Assembly: GCA_028284365.1 (NCBI GenBank) | Contig: JANQRW010000038.1 | Coordinates: 1-64,000 of the forward strand | Direction of reading: 5' to 3' | DNA from: Marinicella sp. | GTDB lineage: Bacteria; Pseudomonadota; Gammaproteobacteria; Xanthomonadales; Marinicellaceae | DNA length: 64,000 bases | In this document: positions 8,000 through 16,559 of the stretch, one piece after another | Position numbering within the stretch: the first letter of the stretch is position 1 | Layout of the letters: each line of letters opens with the position of its first letter | Notes under the pieces: generated by a model | Told to the model about the DNA's origin: nothing | Database searches by the model: none | What the model saw: the letters and a program-made list of their open reading frames with translations, nothing else | Position numbers and translations under genes: made by a program

Positions 8000-9265
8000 G
8001 TGACAATTATTAATGATGCAAAGATAAAAAGTCTTTCTATCCAGTATTATGAAGATGGCGATAAGAAAGGCCAACCAAGGCAATACAAATTTACTGTTGA
8101 GCCTGGAATGTATGTACTGGTCAGAAAAACTGGTTCTAAACTTTGGCAACATCAATATAACTTTAAGGACAAGGAAAAAGGTGTATGGAAAAAAAGAGTA
8201 CTTTCTTACGGCTCTTATCCTAATGTATCGCTAAGAGAGGCTAGGGATAAGTATTATGCAACTACAGAACTTTTGGAAAATGGTATCGATCCCATTAAGG
8301 AAAAAGCCCGAATCGCACAAGAAGAAGCAGACAAACAAATTAAAGAGCAATTAGAAAAAGATAGATTAGAAAAATTTACTTTTGAAAAAATGGCTCATGA
8401 GTGGCACTCCATTAAATCACCTGAATGGAGTGATAAGCATAAAGTTGAAGTTATGAGTTCTTTAAAACGCTTCATGCTTCCTAAACTCGGCAAGATGCCA
8501 ATTGATACAATCACACGTAAAGATATCATGGACATCCTTAAAGGCATTGAAAATCGCCCTAATCCACCATTGACGGCGCTAAGGAAAGTACGCCAAAGAG
8601 TTGAATCAATATTTTGGTATGTTATCGACACTTACGAGATTATCGATAACAACCCTGCTGCAAACATAAAAAGTACTTCATTCAAGAAAGTCCCTGTTCA
8701 AAACCTTAGAGCTTTAAAGCCTGAAGAATTACCAGAGTTAATGGAAAAGATTGATTCATACACAGGGTTCATTACTACTAAACTGGCATTGAAGACTCTA
8801 GTTCACACATTTGTACGTCACAGTGAACTGCGTTATGCACAATGGTCTGAAATTGACTGGGATAAACACATGTGGACAATTCCCAAAGAACGCATGAAAG
8901 CTGATAAAGACCACCTAGTACCTTTGTCTAAACAAGTAATAGAAATACTCAGGGAATTAGAATCAATTAATGGTCACTATCCATTCATATTTGCCAGCAA
9001 CCATAAGCCAAACACTCAGCCTATATCTGAGAACGCCATTCTAGTGATGTTGAAAAATATTGGCATGTGGCAAAAAACAACGGCGCACGGTTTACGCTCC
9101 ACCTTCTCAAGCCTTGCCAATGAACAACAGATTAATCCTGATGTTATAGAAAGGCAGTTGGCACATAGCCCTTCAGACAAGGTTAGAGCGGCTTACAATC
9201 GTTCTGAGTACCTACCACAGCGTATTGAGTTAATGCAATGGTATAGTGATTGGATTGACAAATAA
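8000..9265 (+). CDS. Tyrosine recombinase, P4-type integrase with DUF4102-like N-terminal domain
   Basis: 421 residues from a GTG at 8000; the upstream ATG at 7989 closes at once. Domains: arm-binding DUF4102-like region (about 1-95, with 'YKFTVEPGMYVLVRKTG', 'LSYGSYPNVSLREARDK'), a core-binding helical domain (about 120-225), and the catalytic domain (about 240-415). Catalytic residues visible are the first Arg in 'FVRHSELR' (about 273), 'HGLRSTF' (about 363-366), His in 'QLAHSP' (about 389) and Tyr in 'AAYNRSEY' (about 398). Such enzymes insert islands at the 3' ends of tRNA genes or ssrA, matching its place 144 bp after ssrA. No excisionase gene is seen beside it. Confidence 0.95.
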   Translation: MTIINDAKIKSLSIQYYEDGDKKGQPRQYKFTVEPGMYVLVRKTGSKLWQHQYNFKDKEKGVWKKRVLSYGSYPNVSLREARDKYYATTELLENGIDPIKEKARIAQEEADKQIKEQLEKDRLEKFTFEKMAHEWHSIKSPEWSDKHKVEVMSSLKRFMLPKLGKMPIDTITRKDIMDILKGIENRPNPPLTALRKVRQRVESIFWYVIDTYEIIDNNPAANIKSTSFKKVPVQNLRALKPEELPELMEKIDSYTGFITTKLALKTLVHTFVRHSELRYAQWSEIDWDKHMWTIPKERMKADKDHLVPLSKQVIEILRELESINGHYPFIFASNHKPNTQPISENAILVMLKNIGMWQKTTAHGLRSTFSSLANEQQINPDVIERQLAHSPSDKVRAAYNRSEYLPQRIELMQWYSDWIDK

Positions 9266-9356
9266 ATAGCATCAATTCATTTAGGGAATAAATACCTGAA
9301 AGTGTATCTTGAAATTTAATTTAACAATCTATAAGTTAAAACTACTGAACTAATAT

Positions 9357-10763
9357 TTAATCATCATCAGGATCTAGCAGTAAAACTGTTGGCAATCCAT
9401 TATCATTCAACAAAGCATCTAACTCCTGTTGCCTTTTTTCAATTTCTAATTCAGCTTGAATTATCGTTTTCTGTAGCTCAATTAAATCTTTTTCACTTGT
9501 AGAGTAGTTAACTTTTAATTGTATTAATTCTGCTGGAATTGAAATTATTTCTTTCAAAGCATTTGGGATAATACTAATTGCGCCCACTACTTCACTTGGT
9601 CTTACGATTTTATTCTTTGCTAGCATTCCTTTGGAAAATGAGACATCATAATCATTTTTTGAAAACCTACCTTTTGGCATTTCGATATAACCAACCCTAC
9701 CTCCCTGAGCCAAATTCAACTTCACTGTTTGTATTGCCTCATGAGTATTGCTGCAACTCTTTCCCGTGTTTGAATATTGTTTAGAGTCGTTATTATTTAT
9801 GTAAAAAGAATACAAACCTGGTTGTCTATAAACTAGTCCCGGTATCTCACCGTTTGACTTTTTATTTATTTTCAACTTTCTAGGCCTAATATTATCCGTA
9901 CAAATAGAAATACACCCTGCATGCAATCTTCTGTTTAAAATAACATAATCATTATCCACATCTGGATCAATGACCTGTGTTACAGAAATAGCTTTATCTT
10001 TTTTACAGTTATTTAAATCAGTTAATGAGCGCATAGCAGTAACATTGCCTGATTTATTAATACCAGAAAACCTTTTTAAACCAGATAGTGCGCCTGCTAG
10101 TGATGAAATTATCTCACCTGTTTTATCTTCAGTACTACCAACAGCACCATCCAACAGCCCATTTTTTATAGTCAACTCCAATGAGTCAGAACGTGACCTA
10201 GAATGGTTAAGATTTGCAGAAAAAGACCAAGGATCATCTGTTATTGTATCCTCAGCAGTAATTTTGAGTTGTTCGTCAAATGCCTCATCTGACTGTAGTG
10301 ATAAATTATAGTTAATAGAGGCAGAATGCAACTTTTGTTTGATACTGTTTATGTTGCTTCTCAAGCTTAACTTTTGAGTTTTGGCAATTAATATCTCTTT
10401 CTGGTATTTTTGAAGAACCAATGCACTATTTTCAGCAGACAAATCTAATTTATCTTTTAAAACCTGAAGTTTACCAATTTCTTTGTTTTTCTCTTTGACC
10501 TCATCATTTTTGCTTTTTAACAACTTTTTTAAATCCGCCACCTCTTTTGCAGCTTTTGTTGAGTCAATAAGTTTTCTGGAATATGTGACTTTTATGAGCT
10601 GCTTAGGTAGTGAATAAAGCATCCCGCTTCTTATACGTTCAACTAAATAACCACCTTCTATTGTATTACTTCCCATTTGGTAAGAGACAACCATAGACTG
10701 TTTGTTACCGCACCCTGATAGAGCAACCATTAATGTCACTAAAGTTAGATTAAATATTTTCAT
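9357..10763 (-). CDS. Coiled-coil lipoprotein of unknown function
   Basis: 468 residues with a lipoprotein signal ending in the lipobox 'ALSGC' (Cys18), so it should be anchored in the envelope. Residues about 70-155 are rich in Lys, Glu, Leu and Ser in heptad-like order and a second such stretch lies at about 415-455; both should form coiled coils. The middle contains four spaced cysteines ('LNNCKKD', 'AGCISICTD') and 'GLVYRQPGLYSFYINN', a beta-rich segment. The C-terminus ends in acidic 'LLLDPDDD'. I do not recognise a family. Envelope-spanning or adhesin-partner roles are guesses. It is accessory DNA between the integrase and a small secreted protein. Confidence 0.75.
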   Translation of the reverse strand: MKIFNLTLVTLMVALSGCGNKQSMVVSYQMGSNTIEGGYLVERIRSGMLYSLPKQLIKVTYSRKLIDSTKAAKEVADLKKLLKSKNDEVKEKNKEIGKLQVLKDKLDLSAENSALVLQKYQKEILIAKTQKLSLRSNINSIKQKLHSASINYNLSLQSDEAFDEQLKITAEDTITDDPWSFSANLNHSRSRSDSLELTIKNGLLDGAVGSTEDKTGEIISSLAGALSGLKRFSGINKSGNVTAMRSLTDLNNCKKDKAISVTQVIDPDVDNDYVILNRRLHAGCISICTDNIRPRKLKINKKSNGEIPGLVYRQPGLYSFYINNNDSKQYSNTGKSCSNTHEAIQTVKLNLAQGGRVGYIEMPKGRFSKNDYDVSFSKGMLAKNKIVRPSEVVGAISIIPNALKEIISIPAELIQLKVNYSTSEKDLIELQKTIIQAELEIEKRQQELDALLNDNGLPTVLLLDPDDD

Positions 10764-10817
10764 GAGTTACCTTTTATCTAATGTCTGTTATATTGTATTC
10801 ATCCACCACAAATACTC

Positions 10818-11132
10818 TCACATAGTAATGTTATCGTTGTCTCTGTCCAGGCTGTGGACTTTGCATTCTTTGAGATAAAACTTAGCTTCGGCGCAGCTGG
10901 TCATTTGCTTACAAACAGTTTTACCACTACATTTGAATTTTTTACTTGAGTTACTTAAGAAAGGACGGACACTGGGCTTAGCTATAGTTCTTTTCTTTGA
11001 TCCGGAATTATGGCAGTGGTAACCACCAGTTTTTCTGTTGTTATGACACCCTTCGGAGTTAGTTCTACCGGCGTGCGAATTAGCAACTGTTACAGCAAGA
11101 ACCAAAGAGATTGTGATGAACACCCTCATCAT
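10818..11132 (-). CDS. Secreted Cys/His-rich protein: GCHNxRxxGxYHCH motif plus excalibur-like domain
   Basis: 104 residues, signal peptide ending near 'ANSHA'. Directly after it comes 'GRTNSEGCHNNRKTGGYHCH', a metal-ligand-rich motif seen in small secreted proteins and beside secreted nucleases. The C-terminal half ('KCSGKTVCKQMTSCAEAKFYLKEC', in pieces, then 'LDRDNDNITM') matches the excalibur-type domain with its Dx-D-x-D calcium-loop, but it stops just before the final Cys found in most members, so that last disulfide may be missing or the domain slightly truncated. Two adjacent ATG codons could start it. It precedes the lipoprotein gene by 54 bp on the same strand and may be co-transcribed. 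The role is not known. Confidence 0.75.
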   Translation of the reverse strand: MMRVFITISLVLAVTVANSHAGRTNSEGCHNNRKTGGYHCHNSGSKKRTIAKPSVRPFLSNSSKKFKCSGKTVCKQMTSCAEAKFYLKECKVHSLDRDNDNITM

Positions 11133-11404
11133 CTAACACCACCATTTAAAATGATGTTTTTATGGTCATCATTGGTCGTGACCATTGAATTTACTTTTAA
11201 AAGCAAATATGTGTATAAATATTTCATTCCGCCCCCAGAAGCAAGAAAACCAAATAAATGGCTCTCAATTACTTACACACACCTTTATTTAAAATATTAC
11301 AAGTCTAATATAAATACAATTATTTTATACTTTTATTGCCACTCGTTCAGAATTCCACATTAACAGATCTTATTTGACCTTCTAAATTGAGCCAGTTTTT
11401 CTTG

Positions 11405-11518
11405 TTAATCCTCTTTTACAAAATGCACAGCTGCCATAAGGCTAATGACTTCGGCATGCTCCTCATCCAGCTCAAGAGCCGTCTCTAATATTTTAAAGGA
11501 GCCACCCAAGTCTCCACC
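11405..11518 (-). pseudogene. Relic of a TPR-type gene, C-terminal tail
   Basis: Reading leftwards from an in-frame TGA at about 11519 the frame gives 'GDLGGSFKILETALELDEEH' and then 'AEVISLMAAVHFVKED' and a TAA at 11405-11407. The first part follows the TPR consensus (G-x2-x-A-x-x-x-L-x-x-A-L-x-L-D). No start codon or upstream continuation is seen, so this is most likely the end of a broken gene. Confidence 0.4.
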
Positions 11519-11821
11519 TCAACCTATTTCAATACTTTCCTTCGAATAATAACATCAAACAAATTAATAATATCCTCATTAATGATGCTCAGTTTACATG
11601 TGGCTGAAGTCATTTTTTTGTGGGGAAAATTTCAGATATAATATTTGTGCTAGCGATTTTTGAGAATATTGAGCAACTTGATGTTGATGTAGTAGTTACT
11701 TCTACCTATTTTAACTTTGGTTAACAACCCAAAAGCTGAGTAATATGTCACTCATGCATAATTGAAAAAACCGCCGTGAAACGGTCTTTCCGGCTAGTTG
11801 TCATAATACCTATTCTTCCAA

Positions 11822-11902
11822 TTTGAAGAGGCCAGAAGCGATGTGTTTGATTATATTGAACGCTTTTACAATCCCAGGAAAAGACGTAAACTGGATGAAT
11901 AA
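11822..11902 (+). pseudogene. Relic of an IS3-family transposase, C-terminal end
   Basis: The frame 'FEEARSDVFDYIERFYNPRK' followed by 'RRKLDE' and TAA matches the end of the rve-type integrase domain of IS3-family transposases ('A..dVf.YIe.FYN..R.H'). About 40 bp later 'CGTCCGTGGAATCGGGG' resembles the terminal region of such elements. The front of the gene and the other terminal repeat are gone. Confidence 0.6.
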
Positions 11903-11971
11903 TTAGATCAACAAAAAGCCTTTTCTAAGTCGTCCGTGGAATCGGGGTAAAACCCTATACAAAAAACTAAG

Positions 11972-13636
11972 TTATTCCCCTGAAGAGTATATATCACCAG
12001 GCACCAATCGCAATGAAGTAGAAGGTTGGGGCATTGTTTTTTTGTGTCCACCCCAATCGTTTCTTAACTGTTGCTTTTCCCATTCTCTTGCTATTTTGGC
12101 CAGATCAGTTAATCTTTTGATCAACAGCATTAAATGGTCTTTATCTTTGGGCTTATAACTTGATGCAATTGGACTGTCTTCTGATAAAGCTTTTTCATAC
12201 CTTCGAAGGTACTTACTCATACTTTCTGACGATTTGTTGGAAGCAAACTCTTTATACATGTCATTAAATTCTTTCTCAAATGCCGAATATGAGCTCAACA
12301 GCCTTCGCCACCTGTGCTCATCAAAGTCAAAATGGTCAATAATTTCATCACCAGCAAGACCTCCCAAATGAACCAGATAATCAATCTTATCCTTGGGCAT
12401 ATTCAAATTAACACCTCCTTCATTATCCTTCAAAGCGATGCGTACTATCCTGTCTCGGTAACCTGGTTGTACAATTTGAGATTTATCCTGCCAATTTTGT
12501 GCTGAGTAAAAAACCGATGACAAAAATGACAACAATCCTTTAATCTTATTTATTGGTGTATGCAGGCCCTGCCCTGCCAGGGTCGGTAAATAGATCCTGT
12601 TTTTCCCGACATTAACCGGAACATCTTTATCATGACGTTTATCGTGAAATTCATCGAGGGTTATGCCAAAGGTTGGCCTCAGTGGAAAAACATCATCAAA
12701 TAGGTGGATTGGAAAATTACTTGTTATGCCGCCATCACTGTACCAACACTTTTGTGGCTTATTTTCTTCATTATGCTTGAAATTCCTTAAAGTACGGTCG
12801 TAGCTATAAAGCGAAACCGCTGACAATAAAATTGGAAAGCTCAAACTCATTCTAACTGCCATAATCACTGGAAATTCAGAGGCTTCAGGTAACTCCAATA
12901 TGTCTGTCTCTTCGTTGAATTCTTGATTATTTTTGTCTTGGTGGTATTGAACCAAATAATCCACTACATTTTCTGACAATACATACCGCAACTCATCTAC
13001 TTTGGCATAGTTCTTGTCTTTGAAAGGCAAAGCAATGGATTGTTGTGTCGATATATTTGTTGTTATGACCTTCAGGTTTACACCAGCGGATTTTAAATCT
13101 CCAAAAGTGAGTGGCTTGGATGGAAGTTCCTTATTGGTAAGTCGGCCAGCACAGTCCTCTAACCAATAATTAAGCCAATCAATCAGTCCCAGAACACCAC
13201 CACTTGAAACTGTTAGGCCAGAACACAGTCCATAGTTTGTTTCTGGTAAACTTTCAGGTAACCTTTTTAAAACCTTGAATAATTTTAATTTTTTTAAAAT
13301 AAATTTAACCAATTCCCACTTACCTGAATCCTTAATGTTTGAGTATTCAATTGCAGATTCAAACAGTAGCTGGTGTTTTTTATCAGGCTGGAATAGGTGT
13401 AATAGGTTTTCAGCTATTTCATTGGGTAGTTGACTTTCTAATAACTCAAACCCTTGGTCATGGTCATTCTTTTGTCTGTTGTATTCAGCAGCAGCGGTAA
13501 AAGCTGCCGCTATTGCACCAGCAGAAGTGCCTCCGATGCTTCTGAAACGGTATTTTTCAGCGAGAACAGACACTGCTTTGGGGTAAACAATGCCACTTGA
13601 GACACCTCCCTTCATAACTAAATCACACTCTTTCAT
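11972..13636 (-). CDS. Patatin-like phospholipase
   Basis: 554 residues. The complete patatin signature is present: an oxyanion-hole glycine segment 'KGGVSSGIVYP' at residues 9-19, the nucleophile elbow G-T-S-A-G with Ser38, and the catalytic Asp in 'YSDGGITSNFP' near residue 300. This predicts a Ser-Asp lipid acyl hydrolase. No signal peptide or membrane helix is seen, so it should be cytoplasmic and act on the inner leaflet or on intracellular lipid. The C-terminal ~150 residues are basic and helical without a known domain. SD-like GGGG precedes the ATG. It is the last gene of a five-gene minus-strand set and follows a GDSL hydrolase by 31 bp. Patatins serve as effectors in some phage-defence systems, but no sensor of a known type is adjacent. 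Confidence 0.9.
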   Translation of the reverse strand: MKECDLVMKGGVSSGIVYPKAVSVLAEKYRFRSIGGTSAGAIAAAFTAAAEYNRQKNDHDQGFELLESQLPNEIAENLLHLFQPDKKHQLLFESAIEYSNIKDSGKWELVKFILKKLKLFKVLKRLPESLPETNYGLCSGLTVSSGGVLGLIDWLNYWLEDCAGRLTNKELPSKPLTFGDLKSAGVNLKVITTNISTQQSIALPFKDKNYAKVDELRYVLSENVVDYLVQYHQDKNNQEFNEETDILELPEASEFPVIMAVRMSLSFPILLSAVSLYSYDRTLRNFKHNEENKPQKCWYSDGGITSNFPIHLFDDVFPLRPTFGITLDEFHDKRHDKDVPVNVGKNRIYLPTLAGQGLHTPINKIKGLLSFLSSVFYSAQNWQDKSQIVQPGYRDRIVRIALKDNEGGVNLNMPKDKIDYLVHLGGLAGDEIIDHFDFDEHRWRRLLSSYSAFEKEFNDMYKEFASNKSSESMSKYLRRYEKALSEDSPIASSYKPKDKDHLMLLIKRLTDLAKIAREWEKQQLRNDWGGHKKTMPQPSTSLRLVPGDIYSSGE

Positions 13637-13667
13637 CTACTTTACCCCGGTTATCAGGTTTGAATGA

Positions 13668-14546
13668 TTATCGACTTTTCCATTGTGTATATGCATCTTT
13701 CAACACCGGCAGAAAGTCAAGCCAGAACTTATCTGCCAGCAACCTAAAGCCTTCAGCACTGGGGTGAATCTCATCATTCCAAAACTGTTTATTCAGCATC
13801 AGCGTCCCTCTTAAATCAACATAATCAAAATTATCAGGATGATTGTTTTTCAGCGGCAGCAAAACATCATCATGAAACTTATTCATTAATCGTTCTGTAA
13901 ATTGAAGCTGTGCTTGTTTATCAGTCAGGTTCTTTTTTAATAAAATGGGCTCTATCCACGGCCCCACCTCTTTCATCACATTGACAAGTGGTGCAATAAT
14001 GCCCAGGGAACTGATGGTGATCGGTGCAGGTTTGCCAATGATGGCAGGATAATCGTATGTATGAGTGATGATTTTAACAGCAGCATTTACATGAACCAGT
14101 GCGTTAATAGCAACAGTGTATCGATCAAAAATTTTCCTAAAAACCTGGTTCAACCCTGCACTATTTATCAACGTATCCACATCACTGCTGTGATTGGCCG
14201 AATCATAAAGTCCAGCCTTGGATTTGCCCACCACATCATTACCACCAGCTGACAACAAAACGATTGGAACTTGAAAAAATTTAACGTGTTTTATCAGTTT
14301 TTTGAGCTGACCTGATCGCGTGCTTGCAAAAATATCCAAAGCTTCATGACCACTACTCTCAAGTCTGAGGTAATTAACAGCACCCTCAAACTTTAATACC
14401 AACTGATCCATGAGATTGGCACCGGCCAAGGGGTATGAATACCACGAGTCTCCCTCACTGATAATCGGCATAATTTCTGGGTAGTATCGATACATCTGCT
14501 TGAATCTACCGAAATCAGTTTTATAGTTAATGATTTTTCTGCTCAT
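13668..14546 (-). CDS. GDSL/SGNH-family hydrolase
   Basis: 292 residues from the ATG at 14546 (GGGGAG six bases upstream; a GTG one codon earlier is possible). SGNH blocks are all visible: 'SEGDSWYSYP' with Ser34, the block II Gly in 'LESSGHEALD', 'SAGGNDVVG' (about 101-105), and 'DEIHPSAEGF' with the Asp/His pair near 257-260. These enzymes hydrolyse esters or O-acetyl groups. There is no signal peptide, so the substrate is probably intracellular. Co-directional with the patatin gene 31 bp downstream; two lipid or ester hydrolases of different folds side by side suggests sequential action on one substrate (inference). Confidence 0.88.
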   Translation of the reverse strand: MSRKIINYKTDFGRFKQMYRYYPEIMPIISEGDSWYSYPLAGANLMDQLVLKFEGAVNYLRLESSGHEALDIFASTRSGQLKKLIKHVKFFQVPIVLLSAGGNDVVGKSKAGLYDSANHSSDVDTLINSAGLNQVFRKIFDRYTVAINALVHVNAAVKIITHTYDYPAIIGKPAPITISSLGIIAPLVNVMKEVGPWIEPILLKKNLTDKQAQLQFTERLMNKFHDDVLLPLKNNHPDNFDYVDLRGTLMLNKQFWNDEIHPSAEGFRLLADKFWLDFLPVLKDAYTQWKSR

Positions 14547-14566
14547 CACAGTCTCCCCTGGTTAAT

Positions 14567-14893
14567 TTAATCTATTGGCTTATCTGTTTTTCTTTTTTGG
14601 CATTTGGTGCCCTGGAGGTGCGAAAAATTGATTTCGATAGAATTGTCTAAATCACTGAATACAGGGTTGTATCCAGATAAAGGCTCAAAGTTTGACACGA
14701 AACGACTCATGGCGTTTATAGACACCTGAGAATAATTGACTTCTTTCTTCTTGTTATATTTGTATATAGCAAGCATCCTCCTTAAATTTTCACTACACAC
14801 ACCATTATTAATATACATAAATCGGAATTTTTTATCAATGAGTACTTCCAGAAATGAATAAGAATGAACTGTTAACTTCAGTCCAGTAACCAA
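14567..14893 (-). CDS. Small hypothetical protein, doubtful start
   Basis: 108 residues if begun at a TTG at 14893; an internal ATG 25 codons later is an alternative. No SD is visible at either. The frame fills the gap between the pseudo-receiver gene (22 bp) and the GDSL gene (20 bp) and has gene-like composition, with a basic C-terminus ('KCQKRKTDKPID'). I recognise no domain. It may be a real operon member or the remnant of one. Confidence 0.4.
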   Translation of the reverse strand: MVTGLKLTVHSYSFLEVLIDKKFRFMYINNGVCSENLRRMLAIYKYNKKKEVNYSQVSINAMSRFVSNFEPLSGYNPVFSDLDNSIEINFSHLQGTKCQKRKTDKPID

Positions 14894-14914
14894 ATCAGAC
14901 AGGGTTGTTTTGTT

Positions 14915-15970
14915 TCAGCGTTTTTTGACTTCGGTGATAAGTCCGAGCGCATGCATGGCGGTGTAAACAGTCAAGGCATATCTTTGAGGGATATTCAACA
15001 AGCGGGCAGTATGTTTCAAGGAATAAACACCTCTTGACCACAGTGAAATGATGCGGATGGCATGCTTGAATACAACCAGCTTGGTGAGATCTGGCCAGGC
15101 GGTAATTTTGACCGGCGCATTGAAGTTCGTATTTTCGGGAATTTTACCTTTGCTGGCATTGATGCTGCTGAACCAGACAAATGGCTCGTAATCAAATTGG
15201 TGGAGATGATTTAATTGGCCAGGTTTGATCTTTGGGGTGGTAACTTTGGTGTCTTTATAAAATGGAATCTTGTGGATGTTAACGATTTCTTCAGCGGTTT
15301 TATCATGAAAAATAAGCTTGTCTTGGGCATTCACATAAAAGGTACCGTAAACAGTTTTTACACAGGCTGGTTTTTTCTTTTCAAGGGAAAGTTCAAAGCC
15401 TTTACCCAGATAATGAAAAAAATAGTTTGATGGATTAAGCTGTACAGTATGTAACTCGCCCTCTTCATTGAAGTCAATGTCAGTATTTAACCCAACGTAT
15501 TTTTGAGCATAATAACGATTATTTTCAAACTTTATCTGATCAGGGCTAATCGCATTTGATAGATGGGTGTTATAAATCAGCTTGCGGTTTTTTTGTTTGA
15601 TCTTACGTTGTAATCTGACTTTTAAAGCAACATAAAACGCATCCTTAACCCGATAGAGATAATCACTTAAATTGTGATTTCTTGTTGGTTTCGCAATGAC
15701 TGTGAGTAGATCAGTGTCTTCTCTCTGATCAATCTGACTCAATAGTATCAGTGGTATTTCTGCTTCTTTCAAACGCTCGAACAGTGCATTAATTTCTGTT
15801 TCTTCCTGCTGAATTTCCTGATTAAAAAAGCACACATCAGCTGTCATTGGTTCAGCAATTGCTTCCACCTTATAGTCAGGCTTGGTAAAACGAGTCATGA
15901 TCAGTTTTTTGGAGATCTGATCAAAATTCTTAAAACAAACAGTTATTGATTGAGGTTTTTTTTCAACCAT
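14915..15970 (-). CDS. Pseudo-receiver protein with C-terminal winged-helix-like domain
   Basis: 351 residues. The first ~115 look like a response-regulator receiver: strand 'SITVCF', then 'ADVCFFNQEI' where the phospho-Asp would sit but Asn is found, 'IPLILLS', and 'IAKPTRNHNLSDYL', which keeps the conserved Lys-Pro of the fifth strand. A basic linker (residues about 117-130, KVRLQRKIKQKNRK) and a long beta-rich middle follow. The last ~75 residues ('AIRIISLWSRGVYSLKHTAR', 'LLNIPQRYALTVYTAMHALG') resemble a winged helix. Non-phosphorylatable receivers usually work by protein contact. It lies 7 bp after the degenerate GTPase gene, so the two are surely one operon and probably one complex. The assignment is by motif only. 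Confidence 0.6.
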   Translation of the reverse strand: MVEKKPQSITVCFKNFDQISKKLIMTRFTKPDYKVEAIAEPMTADVCFFNQEIQQEETEINALFERLKEAEIPLILLSQIDQREDTDLLTVIAKPTRNHNLSDYLYRVKDAFYVALKVRLQRKIKQKNRKLIYNTHLSNAISPDQIKFENNRYYAQKYVGLNTDIDFNEEGELHTVQLNPSNYFFHYLGKGFELSLEKKKPACVKTVYGTFYVNAQDKLIFHDKTAEEIVNIHKIPFYKDTKVTTPKIKPGQLNHLHQFDYEPFVWFSSINASKGKIPENTNFNAPVKITAWPDLTKLVVFKHAIRIISLWSRGVYSLKHTARLLNIPQRYALTVYTAMHALGLITEVKKR

Positions 15971-15977
15971 AGTTTAA

Positions 15978-16559
15978 TTACTTTCCTTCTGACTCTGCAC
16001 GTAACATAAAAGTAGACTTTCCACGACTGGTATCATTGATTCCTGGTGATGCAAAATACAACAAAGATTCCACCAATAAGCTCACATCTTTTTTATCTTT
16101 TGGGTCAATACTGAATACTGGGGCCACCGCATCCAGTTCTTTCAAACACTCACGTACCTGATCCTCGGCCGATTTGACGGCTACATAATCCAAGCCTGAA
16201 ACGGCCACCACCAAGGCATACCGTCGCAGATAGTTTATGTGTTTGGTAATGATGTCCGCAAATCCGAATAAGGTATGCTTGTTATCAGCATTAAGCAATA
16301 CCATCATTCCTTTAAAATCTCTGTTGGATGGACGATTAATATAATCAAACAGTTCATTTGAATTACCACCATAGAAATCCAGTCGATGGTCTTCATCAAC
16401 TTCAAGCGTTCCAAAATACATCGGCACATTAATTTCAGTCTTTCTGTCTGGACCAATGTATTTATGAATAATTTCTCTTTCCGGACCAAAACTGATGCAC
16501 TGGATCAATTGTTTTATGTATTTGAGCTCGCCGGTAACAACGATGTTATGTGGTTTCAT
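15978..16559 (-). CDS. Degenerate small GTPase-like protein (COG2229/MglA-like fold)
   Basis: 193 residues. The overall order of strands and helices follows the COG2229 predicted GTPases found near roadblock and receiver proteins: 'HNIVVTGELKYIKQLIQCIS', 'EINVPMYFGTLEVDEDHRLD', 'FKGMMVLLNADNKHTL', 'YALVVAVSGLDY', and the typical end 'PVFSIDPKDKKDVSLLVESL'. The nucleotide-binding motifs are gone: the P-loop GKT/S is replaced by 'ELKYIKQL', the DTPGQ switch by 'FYGGNSNEL', and NKxD by 'SGLD'. It should therefore bind nucleotide poorly or not at all and act as a scaffold (inference). First gene of the minus-strand operon; the 290-bp spacer upstream to 16850 has no further gene. Confidence 0.65.
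   Translation of the reverse strand: MKPHNIVVTGELKYIKQLIQCISFGPEREIIHKYIGPDRKTEINVPMYFGTLEVDEDHRLDFYGGNSNELFDYINRPSNRDFKGMMVLLNADNKHTLFGFADIITKHINYLRRYALVVAVSGLDYVAVKSAEDQVRECLKELDAVAPVFSIDPKDKKDVSLLVESLLYFASPGINDTSRGKSTFMLRAESEGK

Larger units (their letters stand above)
11133..11971. other. AT-rich region of gene relics, no intact gene
   Basis: 839 bp without a credible full gene. It contains the tail of a TPR-like gene (minus strand, 11405-11518) and the tail of an IS3-type transposase (plus strand, 11822-11902). An AT-rich stretch lies between, with no frame I trust. The base composition is clearly more AT-rich than the flanking backbone, fitting a decayed part of a mobile island. Confidence 0.6.

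Noticed and set aside
7590-8006. 138-residue frame on the minus strand
   Set aside because: It lies across the tmRNA gene and the integrase start; a shadow of structured RNA.
11010-11363. 117-residue frame on the plus strand
   Set aside because: Overlaps the well-supported minus-strand gene at 10818-11132 and the AT-rich spacer; no SD and poor composition.
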